DNA from: Campylobacter pinnipediorum subsp. caledonicus
Lineage (GTDB): Bacteria > Campylobacterota > Campylobacteria > Campylobacterales > Campylobacteraceae
NCBI RefSeq assembly: GCF_002022005.1
Contig: NZ_CP017258.1
Coordinates: 124,001-188,000 of the forward strand
Length of the DNA stretch: 64,000 nucleotides
Direction: 5' to 3'
The notes under the pieces are model-generated. The model was given only the letters and a program-made list of their open reading frames with translations, did no database searches and had not been told where the DNA came from. Below are positions 36,399 through 45,961 of the stretch, piece after piece. The translations under genes were made by a program, and so were the position numbers. How positions within the stretch are numbered: position 1 is the first letter of the stretch; every line of letters starts with the position of its first letter.

Positions 36399-36862
36399 CT
36401 ATCTAAGTCTATATTTTTGTTCAATATTTAGTAAAAATTCTTTTGTTGTTATTCCATCTCCACCAGAGTATCCGCCAAGACTATTTACACCAACAACTCT
36501 ATGACAGGGTATGATTATTGGTATTTTATTTGTTGCATTTGCATTTCCAACAGCACGAAATGCGTTCTTATGCCCTATATTTTGTGCTATTTGCTTGTAA
36601 GTTGCGGTCATGCCGTATGGTATTTTGCTATTTCATTGTATACTTTTATCTTAAAGTCAGTACCTTTTAAAAATATAGGTGTTGTAAAAGCTTCTAAATC
36701 CCCTTTAAAATATCTATAAATTTCATTAGCACAAAGGTTTAAAACATCATTTTTGCTCTGTGTATCCTTGTAATGTTTTACAAAATTTATCTCATGCACA
36801 GCTTGTTTGTCGGCTATAATTTTTAAAATACCAATAGGAGTTTTGATATAAATTTCGTCCAT
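36399..36862 (-). pseudogene. ogt: methylated-DNA--protein-cysteine methyltransferase, frameshifted
   Basis: This is an O6-alkylguanine-DNA alkyltransferase gene split by a single-base shift. The first part, MDEIYIKTPIGILKIIADKQ to FKIKVYNEIAK, runs from 36862. In the A4 run (T4 at 36623-36626 on plus) one A appears missing, giving YHTA and a stop. With an extra A the frame reads NEIAKIPYGMTATYKQIAQN and continues to the active site IIIPCHRVVGVNSLGGYSGG and the end at 36399. Both halves are otherwise intact. It is convergent with adk and divergent from acnB, the place I recall for ogt in C. jejuni. A sequencing error would explain it equally well. Confidence 0.88.
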
Positions 36863-36935
36863 TTTTCCCTTAAATTTATTATAAATTTGATATTATGGTT
36901 AAATAATAATAAATTTAAATAAAAAGAGGCTTAAA

Positions 36936-39488
36936 ATGAGTTTTTTTGATGATTATAATAAGCACAAACACGAACGCGAGTTATTAGGCATAGACCCTTT
37001 ACCGCTTGATGAAAAACAGATAAATGATGTTATATCTTTACTAAAACAAAATCACGAAAAATCTCAAGATTTATTATTTTTGCTTAAAAATAGAGTTTTG
37101 CCCGGAGTTGATATTACATCAAAGATAAAAGCCGAGTTTTTAAATGAAATTTTAAATCACGACCTAAAAATAGCCTGTATAGATAAAGAAAAAGCTGTTA
37201 AAATGCTAGGCACTATGCTTGGGGGATACAATGTTGTTGTGCTTATAGCAACTCTTTTAAATAACGATGAAAAGCTTGCAAAATTGGCTTGTGATGAGCT
37301 AAAGCATACTATTTTTGTTCACGGATATTTTGATGAGATAGTAAGTTTGAGTAAGACAAATAAATACGCCCTTGAAGTTTTAAAATCTTGGGCAAATGCT
37401 GAGTGGTTTTTGTCAAAAGAAAAATTGCAAGATAGTATAAAAGCTGTTGTTTTTAAGGTTGATGGCGAGACAAATACAGATGATTTAAGCCCAGCAAGCG
37501 AAGCATTTACTCGTTCTGACATACCATTGCATGCAAATGCTATGCTTGTTAAAAAGGTTCCTGATTTTTTAGAACAAATATCCAAGCTTAAAGAGCTAAA
37601 TTTACCTATAGTTTATGTTGGAGATGTTGTTGGAACCGGAAGTAGTAGAAAAAGCGGTATTAACTCTATTCAATGGCATTTTGGCAAAAATATAAATGGC
37701 ATTCCAAATAAAAAAACAGGCGGTATTGTTATAGGGTCTAGCATTGCGCCTATATTTTTTAACACAGCAGAAGATAGCGGCGCTTTGCCTATTGTTGTAA
37801 ATGTTGATAAATTAAATACTGGCGATGTGATAGAAATACTTCCTTATGAAGGTAAAATTTTAAAAAATGATAGTGTTGTTGCTGAGTTTTCGCTTGATCC
37901 TGTAAGTATTATTGATGAGTTTAGGGCAGGTGGACGAACTACTCTTATGATAGGAAAAAGTCTCTTTGAAAAATCAAGAAAAGTGCTTGGCATAGAAGAA
38001 GAAAGCGATATTTTTATCAAAATAAAAAACGAAAAACAAGATGATACCGGCTATACATTGGCACAAAAGATGGTTGGTAAAGCTTGTGGTGTTGAGGGTG
38101 TTAGAGCTGGGGAGTATTGTGAGCCAACTGTCTTGACTGTGGGTTCTCAGGATACTACCGGTCCTATGACAAGAGATGAGATAAAAGAGCTTGCTAGCTT
38201 GAGCTTTGGGGCTGATTTTGTTTTGCAAAGTTTTTGTCATACAGCCGCATATCCAAAACCTAGCGATGCCATCTTGCATAAGACTTTGCCATCTTTTATA
38301 AGTTCAAGAGGCGGTGTTAGTCTAAAGCCAGGTGATGGAGTTATACACTCTTGGTTAAACAGAATGGTTCTTCCTGATACCGTAGGGACAGGTGGCGATA
38401 GCCATACTCGCTTCCCAATAGGTATAAGTTTTCCTGCTGGTAGTGGTCTTGTTGCTTTTGCCTCTGTTTTGGGAATAATGCCGCTTAATATGCCAAAAAG
38501 TGTTTTGGTTCGTTTTTCTGGCTCTCTTCAAGAGGGTATAACTTTAAGGGATTTGGTAAATGCAATACCTTATTATGCGATAAAGCAAGGGTTACTTACG
38601 GTTGAGAAAAAAAATAAAAAAAATATTTTTGCCGGTAAGATTATAGAGATAGAAGGGCTTAATACACTAAAGGTAGAACAAGCTTTTGAACTTAGCGATG
38701 CTTCTGCTGAAAGAAGTGCGGCGGCTTGTGTTGTTGCGCTTGATAAAGAGCCTGTGATAGAATATATATCATCAAATATAGCACTTATTGATTCTATGAT
38801 AAAATCAGGTTATCAAGATAAAGATACTCTAATGCGTCGCAAGCAAAAGATGCAAGAGTGGCTTGATAATCCCGAGCTTTTAAAAGCTGACGATGATGCA
38901 AAATATGAATGCGTGATTGATATAAATTTAGATGAATTAAAAGAGCCTATAGTTGCTTGTCCGAACGACCCTGATGATGTTGCGACTTTAAGCGAGGTTT
39001 TGGCTGATGAAAAAAGACCAAAAAATATAGATGAGGTTTTTGTTGGAAGTTGTATGACAAATATAGGTCATTATAGAGCTCTTGGTGAGATTTTAAAAGA
39101 TATGGGTCAAATTCCTACAAGGCTTTGGGTTGTTCCACCTACTAAGATGGATAAGGATAAACTCACAGAGGAGGGGTATTACTCTATATTTGGTGCAAGT
39201 GGTGCTAGGATAGAAGTTCCTGGTTGCTCGCTTTGTATGGGAAATCAAGCAAGAGTTGCCGATGGCGCTGTTGTCTTTTCAACATCTACTAGAAATTTTG
39301 ATAATAGAATGGGTATGGGAGCAAAAGTTTATCTTGGAAGTGCTGAATTAGCCGCCGTTTGTGCTATTTTGGGAAAAATTCCAAATAAAGATGAGTATTT
39401 ACAAATCGTAAATAAAAAAATAAATGGCAAAGAAAAAGATGTTTATAGGTATCTAAATTTTGACCAGCTAAGCGATTTTATCGTTTAA
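36936..39488 (+). CDS. acnB: bifunctional aconitate hydratase 2 / 2-methylisocitrate dehydratase
   Basis: AcnB isomerises citrate and isocitrate in the citric acid cycle using a [4Fe-4S] cluster. It has 850 residues in AcnB order: an N-terminal HEAT-like domain (1-160), the swivel domain ([20 protein letters not shown]), then the catalytic domains. Cluster cysteines are in [35 protein letters not shown] and [32 protein letters not shown] is typical. AGAGG precedes the ATG. Its own promoter probably lies in the 73-base gap after ogt (TATTAT near 36890). Confidence 0.96.
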   Translation: MSFFDDYNKHKHERELLGIDPLPLDEKQINDVISLLKQNHEKSQDLLFLLKNRVLPGVDITSKIKAEFLNEILNHDLKIACIDKEKAVKMLGTMLGGYNVVVLIATLLNNDEKLAKLACDELKHTIFVHGYFDEIVSLSKTNKYALEVLKSWANAEWFLSKEKLQDSIKAVVFKVDGETNTDDLSPASEAFTRSDIPLHANAMLVKKVPDFLEQISKLKELNLPIVYVGDVVGTGSSRKSGINSIQWHFGKNINGIPNKKTGGIVIGSSIAPIFFNTAEDSGALPIVVNVDKLNTGDVIEILPYEGKILKNDSVVAEFSLDPVSIIDEFRAGGRTTLMIGKSLFEKSRKVLGIEEESDIFIKIKNEKQDDTGYTLAQKMVGKACGVEGVRAGEYCEPTVLTVGSQDTTGPMTRDEIKELASLSFGADFVLQSFCHTAAYPKPSDAILHKTLPSFISSRGGVSLKPGDGVIHSWLNRMVLPDTVGTGGDSHTRFPIGISFPAGSGLVAFASVLGIMPLNMPKSVLVRFSGSLQEGITLRDLVNAIPYYAIKQGLLTVEKKNKKNIFAGKIIEIEGLNTLKVEQAFELSDASAERSAAACVVALDKEPVIEYISSNIALIDSMIKSGYQDKDTLMRRKQKMQEWLDNPELLKADDDAKYECVIDINLDELKEPIVACPNDPDDVATLSEVLADEKRPKNIDEVFVGSCMTNIGHYRALGEILKDMGQIPTRLWVVPPTKMDKDKLTEEGYYSIFGASGARIEVPGCSLCMGNQARVADGAVVFSTSTRNFDNRMGMGAKVYLGSAELAAVCAILGKIPNKDEYLQIVNKKINGKEKDVYRYLNFDQLSDFIV

Positions 39489-39525
39489 ATTTGTTAAAAT
39501 AGATACTTCGCGCAAGGAGATTATT

Positions 39526-40755
39526 TTGAAAAAGTTACTTTTTACTATGTTTTTGATTGTTCGAGTTTGGCTTTTTGCTGATACAACTTGTGCTGATTTA
39601 AAAAATAATTCAAACAGTTTTTTTAAAACCAATCCAAGTACTTTTTCAAATTTTAATGATTCTTTATTTGAATGTGATGGTTCAATTTTTAATTTAAAAG
39701 ATATTCAAAATCTCCTAAAAGTAAGCAAACAAATAAGGGGCGATAATATTAATTGCGTTGGTTCAAACGAATATTTTGAAAAACTTAATAAATTTAAATT
39801 TACTATCCTAAAAGCCTCTTTTTCTCCATATATGTATGCAAAAACATTACCAGATATAGAAACTGCTGATATTGTAAGGGAAAAACAAAGGGGGTATTTT
39901 AGGTATTGGGCTCATCAAGCATTTTATAATTTTTATAAATTTAAAGAATTTTGGAATATTTTTAACCAAGCTCAAACCCCACTTGTGAAATTTTATGAAG
40001 ATAAGGGTTTTAAAACAATGGAAGCTGCATATTTTGCAACCGCTGTTTTAAGCGAGTTTTTAAACTATTCTGTTGGTAGTTACGCTAATTTATCAGATGT
40101 TGATATAGATATTTCAAAAGAGCAAAAGCTTTTAAGTGAACGAGCTGATATTTCTAAAATTATGTCTATTTTATATTCTAAAAATTGGGAGAGTTTTGAG
40201 CTAAACCAAATTTTAAATACAGCACTTTTGTATAATAAAGAGATAGAAATTTTAAATGAGATCATTAAGCGTGGAGCCAATTTAGAATCAGGTGATGAGA
40301 GTGCTATATTTTTCGCATTAAATAATTTGCATAATGTTGAGTTTTTGATAAAAAATGGTGCAGATGTAAATCATAAAAATTCTTTTGGCAAAAGTCCTAT
40401 TTTCTATGCGGTTGAACTAAAAAATCCATCTTTGGTAAAATTGCTTATAAAAAATGGTGCAGATGTAAATGATACCTATATAGACCAAAACACCAAAACA
40501 GCTACGCTAGGACTTGGTAGCTCTTTACCGTTTTATATAAATATGTGTGCGTTAGAGCATACAAAAAGAACTCTTTTTATGCACGCTTCAGCAAATTCAA
40601 ATCCTGAAATATTGCGTATTTTGGTAGATAATGGTGCTATTATAAATGATATAGATGAGCTTGGTTTTAATGCTATGGATTATGCTAAAATGACTTCCAA
40701 TGTAGAAAATATTGAGTTTTTAAAATCATTAGGTGTTATGTCAGAAGGTTATTGA
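39526..40755 (+). CDS. secreted ankyrin-repeat protein
   Basis: This is a 409-residue protein with a signal peptide (MKKLLFTMFLIVRVWLFADT) and a TTG start with AAGGAG upstream. Residues 20-220 are a helical region of unknown type containing a few cysteines. Ankyrin repeats follow: EIEILNEIIKRGANLESGDE, VEFLIKNGADVNHKNSFGKS, PSLVKLLIKNGADVN and PEILRILVDNGAIINDIDEL. A periplasmic ankyrin protein follows acnB in C. jejuni as I recall. The function is unknown; a protein-binding scaffold is likely. Confidence 0.8.
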   Translation: MKKLLFTMFLIVRVWLFADTTCADLKNNSNSFFKTNPSTFSNFNDSLFECDGSIFNLKDIQNLLKVSKQIRGDNINCVGSNEYFEKLNKFKFTILKASFSPYMYAKTLPDIETADIVREKQRGYFRYWAHQAFYNFYKFKEFWNIFNQAQTPLVKFYEDKGFKTMEAAYFATAVLSEFLNYSVGSYANLSDVDIDISKEQKLLSERADISKIMSILYSKNWESFELNQILNTALLYNKEIEILNEIIKRGANLESGDESAIFFALNNLHNVEFLIKNGADVNHKNSFGKSPIFYAVELKNPSLVKLLIKNGADVNDTYIDQNTKTATLGLGSSLPFYINMCALEHTKRTLFMHASANSNPEILRILVDNGAIINDIDELGFNAMDYAKMTSNVENIEFLKSLGVMSEGY

Positions 40756-40780
40756 TAAATTCAAGGGGTGTGGTATAAAT

Positions 40781-41527
40781 ATGAAAAATACAGCTTTTAT
40801 TACTGGCGCTACTTCAGGTTTCGGGGAAGCCATAGCTAGAAGATTAAACAAAGAAGGATATAAGATAATAGCGCTTGGAAGACGTAAAGAACGCCTTGAG
40901 AAACTTGCAAGTGAACTTAATAATGTTCATATCGTGCCTTGTGATATAAGAGATAAAGACTCTGTTTTTGATGCTATAAAAAATTTACCAGATGAATTTA
41001 AGGATATAGAAATTTTAGTAAATAATGCTGGTTTAGCACTTGGACAAGAGGCTGTAATTGATGCTAGTATTGATGATTTTGAGGTTATGATCGATACAAA
41101 TATTAAAGGTCTTATCTATGTAACAAAGGCTGTTTTACCTATAATGAAAAATAGAAAAAGCGGTTATATTTTCAATATTGGTTCTGTTGCAGGAGCTTGG
41201 CCTTATGCTGGTGGTAATGTTTATGGAGCCACAAAATCTTTTGTAAAACAGTTTAGCTTCAACCTCAGAAATGATTTAAAAGGTCTTAATATAAGGGTTA
41301 CTGAGATAGCTCCAGGGTTGTGTAAGACCGAGTTTAGCGAAGTTAGATTTAGAGGAGATAAAGCGAAGTCTGATGCTGTTTATGAAAATACGAAATTTAT
41401 AACAGCTGATGATATATCGCTGATAGTTTCAAATTGTATTAATATGCCAGCAAGTGTCAATATAAACACTTTGGAGGTTATGGCTACAACTCAGACTTGG
41501 GCTGGATTTTATTTTGAGAGAGATTGA
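40781..41527 (+). CDS. short-chain dehydrogenase (YdfG-like)
   Basis: This is an NADP-dependent classical SDR of 248 residues. Cofactor loop ITGATSGFGEAIARRLNKEG, then ALGRRKERLEKLASEL (arginines favour NADP), NNAGLALGQEAVIDASIDDF, catalytic Ser in NIGSVAGAWPYAGGNVYGAT with Tyr and Lys in YGATKSFVKQF. The C-terminal part (VTEIAPGLCKTEFSEVRFRG) resembles YdfG, which oxidises L-allo-threonine and 3-hydroxy acids. I start at the ATG at 40781; an upstream in-frame TTG overlaps the ankyrin gene and adds a non-family tail. The substrate is not provable here. Confidence 0.85.
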   Translation: MKNTAFITGATSGFGEAIARRLNKEGYKIIALGRRKERLEKLASELNNVHIVPCDIRDKDSVFDAIKNLPDEFKDIEILVNNAGLALGQEAVIDASIDDFEVMIDTNIKGLIYVTKAVLPIMKNRKSGYIFNIGSVAGAWPYAGGNVYGATKSFVKQFSFNLRNDLKGLNIRVTEIAPGLCKTEFSEVRFRGDKAKSDAVYENTKFITADDISLIVSNCINMPASVNINTLEVMATTQTWAGFYFERD

Positions 41528-41547
41528 TATTTATATAAGGGGTTTAG

Positions 41548-43236
41548 ATGAGATTTAAGTTTTTGTTGCCTTTGCTGGCTCTTTCTGTTTTTGCATTCGC
41601 GGACCCAGATAAAAATGCAGAAATTTTTGGTATTTGGACACTTTTGCCACCTTTAATAGCTATAGTTTTAGCTTTTATAACAAAAGATGTTATTTTATCA
41701 CTTTTTATAGGTGTGTTTAGTGGAACATTTCTTATAAACATAATAAATGAAAATATTTTTCTTGCATTAATAAAGGGTTTTTCCGATATTGTAGCTCGTA
41801 TAGTTGCTTCTATGGCTGATAGCTGGAATGCTGGTATAATGCTACAAGTTTTGTGTATAGGTGGAGTTGTTGCGCTTGTTACAAAAATGGGTGGAACAAA
41901 GGCTCTTGCACTTTGGCTTAGCAAAAAGGCAAAAACAGGAATTTCTGCTCAAATCTCAACTTGGTTTATGGGAATTTTAATATTTTTTGATGATTATGCA
42001 AATGCCTTGATAGTTGGCCCTATTATGAGACCTATAACTGATAAATTTAAAGTTAGTAGAGAAAAATTAGCCTTTATTATAGACGCAACTGCTGCCCCGA
42101 TAGCGGGTATAGCTATTATATCAACTTGGGTTGGGCTTGAAATTTCTTTGATTAAAGATGGTTATAATCTTATAGGCATAAAAGAGATTAATTCTTATGG
42201 AGTTTTTATAGAGACCATACCTTATAGATTTTACAATATCTTTATGTTGTTTTTTATAATTTGTACAGCTTTTATGGCTAGAGAGTATGGCCCTATGCTT
42301 ACGGCTGAACGCCGTGCGAGAAATGGCGAAATACATTACGGCAAAATAAACATAAATGATGTCGAAGATAAAACGCTAGAAGCAAAAGATGGAATTAAAC
42401 TTCAAAGCTCAAATGCTATCGTTCCTATAATGGTTCTTATTATTGGTGCCTTTGTGAGTTTTTATTTTAGTGGTCTTGGTGCTTTGGAGGGTGAAGTTTT
42501 AAAATCAGCACAAGAAAATCCTTTTTCTTTTAATACTTTTAGAGAGACATTTGGCGCAGCAGATGCTTCTGTGGCACTTTTCCAATCAGCTTTGTTTGCA
42601 AGTATAGTTGCTATTTTTATGGGTGTTTGGCGTAAAATTTTTGGCGTTAAAGAGGCTATTGAGACATGGGTTAAGGGCTGGAAAACTATGATTATAACGA
42701 TAGTTATTTTGCTTTTGGCTTGGAGCTTAAGCTCAACTATAAAAGAGCTTGGCACTTCTAAATATTTGGTTGAATTGTTAAGTGATACAACGCCTAAATT
42801 TATACTTCCAACAGCTATTTTTATACTCGGTTCTTTTATATCTTTTTCAACAGGCACAAGTTATGGAACAATGGGCATTTTGATGCCTCTTGCGATACCT
42901 TTAGCAAATGCTGTTGGTATCTCTTCTGGACTTGAAGGGCAAGAGCTTTATTCTTATACAATAATAAGCATATCTGCTGTTTTGACCGGGGCTATCTTTG
43001 GTGATCATTGTTCCCCTATATCAGATACTACTATTTTGTCATCAATGGGTGCTGGTTGTTCTCACATAGATCATGTTTCTACTCAAATTGTTTATGCTGT
43101 AAGTGTCGGAATTATTGCAATTGTTATTGGTTATATACCGGTTGCTTTGGGTATTAGTGTATGGGTTTCTTTAGTGCTTGGTTTGATTGCGACTTGGTCT
43201 TTGGTTAGATTTGTTGGAAAAAAGGTGGAATTATAG
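41548..43236 (+). CDS. NhaC-family Na+/H+ antiporter
   Basis: This is a 562-residue inner-membrane antiporter with about 12 hydrophobic segments. An N-terminal signal-like helix (MRFKFLLPLLALSVFAFADP) precedes IWTLLPPLIAIVLAFITKDV. Conserved regions include GILIFFDDYANALIVGPIMR (paired Asp in a membrane helix), ISFSTGTSYGTMGILMPLAI and AVLTGAIFGDHCSPISDTTI, typical of the NhaC superfamily. The charged-residue motifs match sodium transporters, but related family members exchange organic acids, so substrate is probable rather than proven. It ends one base before the trmA start. Confidence 0.85.
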   Translation: MRFKFLLPLLALSVFAFADPDKNAEIFGIWTLLPPLIAIVLAFITKDVILSLFIGVFSGTFLINIINENIFLALIKGFSDIVARIVASMADSWNAGIMLQVLCIGGVVALVTKMGGTKALALWLSKKAKTGISAQISTWFMGILIFFDDYANALIVGPIMRPITDKFKVSREKLAFIIDATAAPIAGIAIISTWVGLEISLIKDGYNLIGIKEINSYGVFIETIPYRFYNIFMLFFIICTAFMAREYGPMLTAERRARNGEIHYGKININDVEDKTLEAKDGIKLQSSNAIVPIMVLIIGAFVSFYFSGLGALEGEVLKSAQENPFSFNTFRETFGAADASVALFQSALFASIVAIFMGVWRKIFGVKEAIETWVKGWKTMIITIVILLLAWSLSSTIKELGTSKYLVELLSDTTPKFILPTAIFILGSFISFSTGTSYGTMGILMPLAIPLANAVGISSGLEGQELYSYTIISISAVLTGAIFGDHCSPISDTTILSSMGAGCSHIDHVSTQIVYAVSVGIIAIVIGYIPVALGISVWVSLVLGLIATWSLVRFVGKKVEL

Positions 43237-43237
43237 T

Positions 43238-44344
43238 TTGGATTGTAAATATTTAAAAGAGTGTGGAAGTTGTAGCCTTTTTATGCCATATAGTGAGCAA
43301 ATAGAGTTTAAAAAAGAGCTAATAGGCTCAAAATTTAATCAGTTTTTTGATGGTGTTTTTGAGTTTTTCGGCTCTAATGATAAACATTATAGAATCAGGT
43401 CAGAGTTTGGTATATGGCATAGTCAAGATGATATAAATTACACTATGAATTCTACCAATAAATCTAAAATTTTTATAGATGAATGCCCAAAGGTAAGCAA
43501 GCCTATTTTTGATATTATGCCAAAACTACTTAATATTTTAAGAAACAATACTCATTTAAAAGAGCGACTTTTTGGAGTTGAGTTTTTAGATGTAAATGGT
43601 AAGATACTTTTAACACTTCTTTACCATAAAAAACTAGATGATGATTTTAAAAATGTTATTGATAATTTGCAAAAACGCCTTGATGTTTTTGTGATAGCTC
43701 GTTCAAAAGGCAAAAAGATATCAAACTCAGATATTAGTTTGGTAGAAAAACTTATTATAAACAATAAAGAGTATAAATTTACTTTTAGCGAAAATGCATT
43801 TGTTCAACCAAACAAACAAGTTAATCAAAAGATGATAGAGTGGGCTTTGTCTTGTGTTGATAGTGCCGATGATTTGCTTGAGCTTTATTGCGGTCATGGT
43901 AATTTTACGATACCTATAAGCTTTGCTTTTAATAGGGTGTTGGCGACTGAGATAAACAAAAGTTCTATTGCAAATGCTATTAAAAATTGCGAATTAAATG
44001 GTGTAGACAATATAAAATTTGTAAGGCTCAGCGCTGATGAACTAATGCAAGCTTTTGCAAAAGAGCGAGAGTTTTTTAGGCTAAAAGAAGTTGATTTGTT
44101 TGATTATAATTTTACTCATATTTTTGTTGATCCGCCACGTGCAGGACTTGAAATGAGTGTTATAAATTTTATAAAAAATTATGAAAATATAATATATGTA
44201 TCCTGTAATCCAGATACATTATTTTTAAATTTACAAGAATTATGTAAAACACATACGGTTGAGAGATTTGCGATTTTTGATCAGTTTGCAAATACTCATC
44301 ATATTGAGTGCGGTGTTTTATTGAAGGAGAGAAAAAATATTTGA
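43238..44344 (+). CDS. trmA: tRNA (uracil-5-)-methyltransferase TrmA
   Basis: TrmA makes m5U54 in the T-loop of tRNA. The C-terminal Rossmann domain has the SAM motif LLELYCGHGNFTIPISFAFN, the DPPRAGLEMS loop, the catalytic Cys in IIYVSCNPDTLFLNL, and the end motif IFDQFANTHHIECGVLL. I start at TTG 43238 (MDCKYLKECGSCSLFMPYSE), one base after the nhaC stop, with AAAGGTGG upstream; a TTG at 43187 would overlap nhaC by 50 bases. The length is 368 residues. The N-terminal CxxxCGSC cysteines are short of a full [4Fe-4S] set. Confidence 0.92.
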   Translation: MDCKYLKECGSCSLFMPYSEQIEFKKELIGSKFNQFFDGVFEFFGSNDKHYRIRSEFGIWHSQDDINYTMNSTNKSKIFIDECPKVSKPIFDIMPKLLNILRNNTHLKERLFGVEFLDVNGKILLTLLYHKKLDDDFKNVIDNLQKRLDVFVIARSKGKKISNSDISLVEKLIINNKEYKFTFSENAFVQPNKQVNQKMIEWALSCVDSADDLLELYCGHGNFTIPISFAFNRVLATEINKSSIANAIKNCELNGVDNIKFVRLSADELMQAFAKEREFFRLKEVDLFDYNFTHIFVDPPRAGLEMSVINFIKNYENIIYVSCNPDTLFLNLQELCKTHTVERFAIFDQFANTHHIECGVLLKERKNI

Positions 44345-44735
44345 GTTTATAAACAAAGCTAAAAACATAGCCATAGTTGGACTTAGCCCAGATGAAAATA
44401 AACATAGCAATATGGTTGCTAGTTATCTTCAAAAGCAAGGCTTTAAAATTTATCCTATTTATCCTAAAATGGATGAAATTTTAGGTGAAAAAGTTTATAG
44501 AAATTTAAATGAAATAAAAGATGATATAGATATAGTTGTTATGTTTAGAAAAGCTGAATTTGCCGAGACTTTGGTTGATGAGGTTATGCAAAAAGGTGCA
44601 AAAACACTTTGGCTTCAACTTGATATCATAAATGATAAGGCAAAAGAAAAGGCACTGCAAAATAATATAAATTTTGTTCAAAATAGGTGTATAAAAATAG
44701 AACATATGAGGCTTAAAGATGATTTTGTTGAATAA
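44337..44735 (+). CDS. CoA-binding domain protein (YccU family) with apparent AUA start
   Basis: This is a small Rossmann-fold protein of about 132 residues. The full domain reads FEFINKAKNIAIVGLSPDEN, then MVASYLQKQGFKIYPIYPKM, VYRNLNEIKDDIDIVVMFRK and TLWLQLDIINDKAKEKA. The nucleotide loop (VGLSP) lies upstream of the first ATG (44412), so that ATG cannot be the true start. Upstream in frame there is only AGG AGA GAA AAA ATA before a TGA; ATA 44337 lies 6 bases after AAGGAGA, so AUA initiation is the best reading. The gene overlaps trmA by 8 bases and ilvA by 17. A point mutation or sequencing error at the start is the alternative. Confidence 0.7.
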   Translation: MFEFINKAKNIAIVGLSPDENKHSNMVASYLQKQGFKIYPIYPKMDEILGEKVYRNLNEIKDDIDIVVMFRKAEFAETLVDEVMQKGAKTLWLQLDIINDKAKEKALQNNINFVQNRCIKIEHMRLKDDFVE

Positions 44736-45930
44736 AATAATACAAGCAAAAAGAATGATAGCAGGGTTTGTAGATAAAACTCCATTTGCGTATTCGTCAA
44801 AATTAAGTGCGCTTTGTAATGCAAATATATTTTTAAAAGAGGAAAATTTACAAAGAACAGGTGCTTACAAGATAAGAGGTGCTTATAATAAAATATCAAA
44901 TTTAAGCGAAGAAGAGAGAAAAAGAGGTGTTGTTGCAGCAAGTGCCGGAAATCATGCTCAAGGTGTCGCTATAAGCGCTAGAGAGTTTAATGCAAAAGCT
45001 GTAATAGTAATGCCAGAATCTACACCTTTATTAAAGATAGCTGGAACAAAAAGTCTTGGGGCAGAAGTTATTTTAAGTGGAAATAACTTTGATGAGGCAT
45101 ATGAGTTTGCTACAAAATACGCAAAAAAGCATCAGATGAGCTTTATCCATCCTTTTAATGATGAGTATGTTATGGCTGGACAAGGCACTATAGGTCTTGA
45201 AATGCTTGATGAAATTGCTGATTTGGATATGGTTGTTATACCAGTTGGCGGTGGTGGACTTGCTAGTGGAATTTCTAGTTGTGTTAAGCAGGTAAATCCA
45301 GATATAAAAGTTATTTGTGTTGGTGCAAAAGGTGCCCCGGCTATGCATGATAGCTATAAAGCAAAAAAAGTTATAAACTCAAAATCTGTTAGAACTATAG
45401 CCGATGGTATAGCTGTAAGAGATGCTAGTGAGAAGACATTACCAAATTTGATGGAGTGTGTGGATGAGTTTGTTCAGGTTGATGATGAAGAGATAGCTAC
45501 GGCTATACTTTTCTTGCTTGAAGCTCAAAAAATAGTAGTTGAAGGTGCTGGTGCTTCTGGTGTTGCGGCATTAATGCACGGAAAAGTAAAACATAAAAAA
45601 GGCGCTAAAATAGGTGTTGTTTTAAGTGGTGGAAATATAGATGTTCAAATGCTTTCTATTATCATAGAAAAAGGCCTTATAAAATCAGCAAGAAAAATGA
45701 TAATACAAGTAACATTGATAGATAAGCCAGGAGCCTTGCTTGGTCTTACTGACGCGATTAAAGAGGCCAATGCAAATATAGTAAAAATAGACTATGATAG
45801 ATTTTCTACTGAGCTTGAGTATGGGGATGCTAGTATCATTATCACTCTTGAAACAAAGGGTAAAGACCATCAAGAAATAGTCGCTAGCAAATTAAGCGAA
45901 AATGGGTTTGAGTTTAAACAAATTTTCTAG
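44719..45930 (+). CDS. ilvA: threonine ammonia-lyase (threonine dehydratase)
   Basis: This PLP enzyme deaminates threonine to 2-oxobutyrate, the first step to isoleucine. PLP lysine is in LQRTGAYKIRGAYNKIS, with AASAGNHAQGVAISAREFNA and the glycine loop VVIPVGGGGLASGISSC. A C-terminal ACT-like domain begins near residue 328 (KMIIQVTLIDKPGALLGLTD). At 403 residues it is the short form; such enzymes may be biosynthetic or catabolic (TdcB-like), and the ACT domain makes regulation by amino acids likely. Confidence 0.9.
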   Translation: MILLNKIIQAKRMIAGFVDKTPFAYSSKLSALCNANIFLKEENLQRTGAYKIRGAYNKISNLSEEERKRGVVAASAGNHAQGVAISAREFNAKAVIVMPESTPLLKIAGTKSLGAEVILSGNNFDEAYEFATKYAKKHQMSFIHPFNDEYVMAGQGTIGLEMLDEIADLDMVVIPVGGGGLASGISSCVKQVNPDIKVICVGAKGAPAMHDSYKAKKVINSKSVRTIADGIAVRDASEKTLPNLMECVDEFVQVDDEEIATAILFLLEAQKIVVEGAGASGVAALMHGKVKHKKGAKIGVVLSGGNIDVQMLSIIIEKGLIKSARKMIIQVTLIDKPGALLGLTDAIKEANANIVKIDYDRFSTELEYGDASIIITLETKGKDHQEIVASKLSENGFEFKQIF

Positions 45931-45961
45931 TTTTTTGCTGTAGGTATTTAAGGGAAATATT

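Noticed and set aside
36608-36862. Two separate small genes at 36399-36611 and 36608-36862
   Set aside because: They are the two halves of one alkyltransferase, rejoined by adding one base.
44412-44735. CoA-binding gene starting at ATG 44412
   Set aside because: This start removes the conserved first strand and nucleotide loop (NIAIVGLSP), which are encoded just upstream without a stop.
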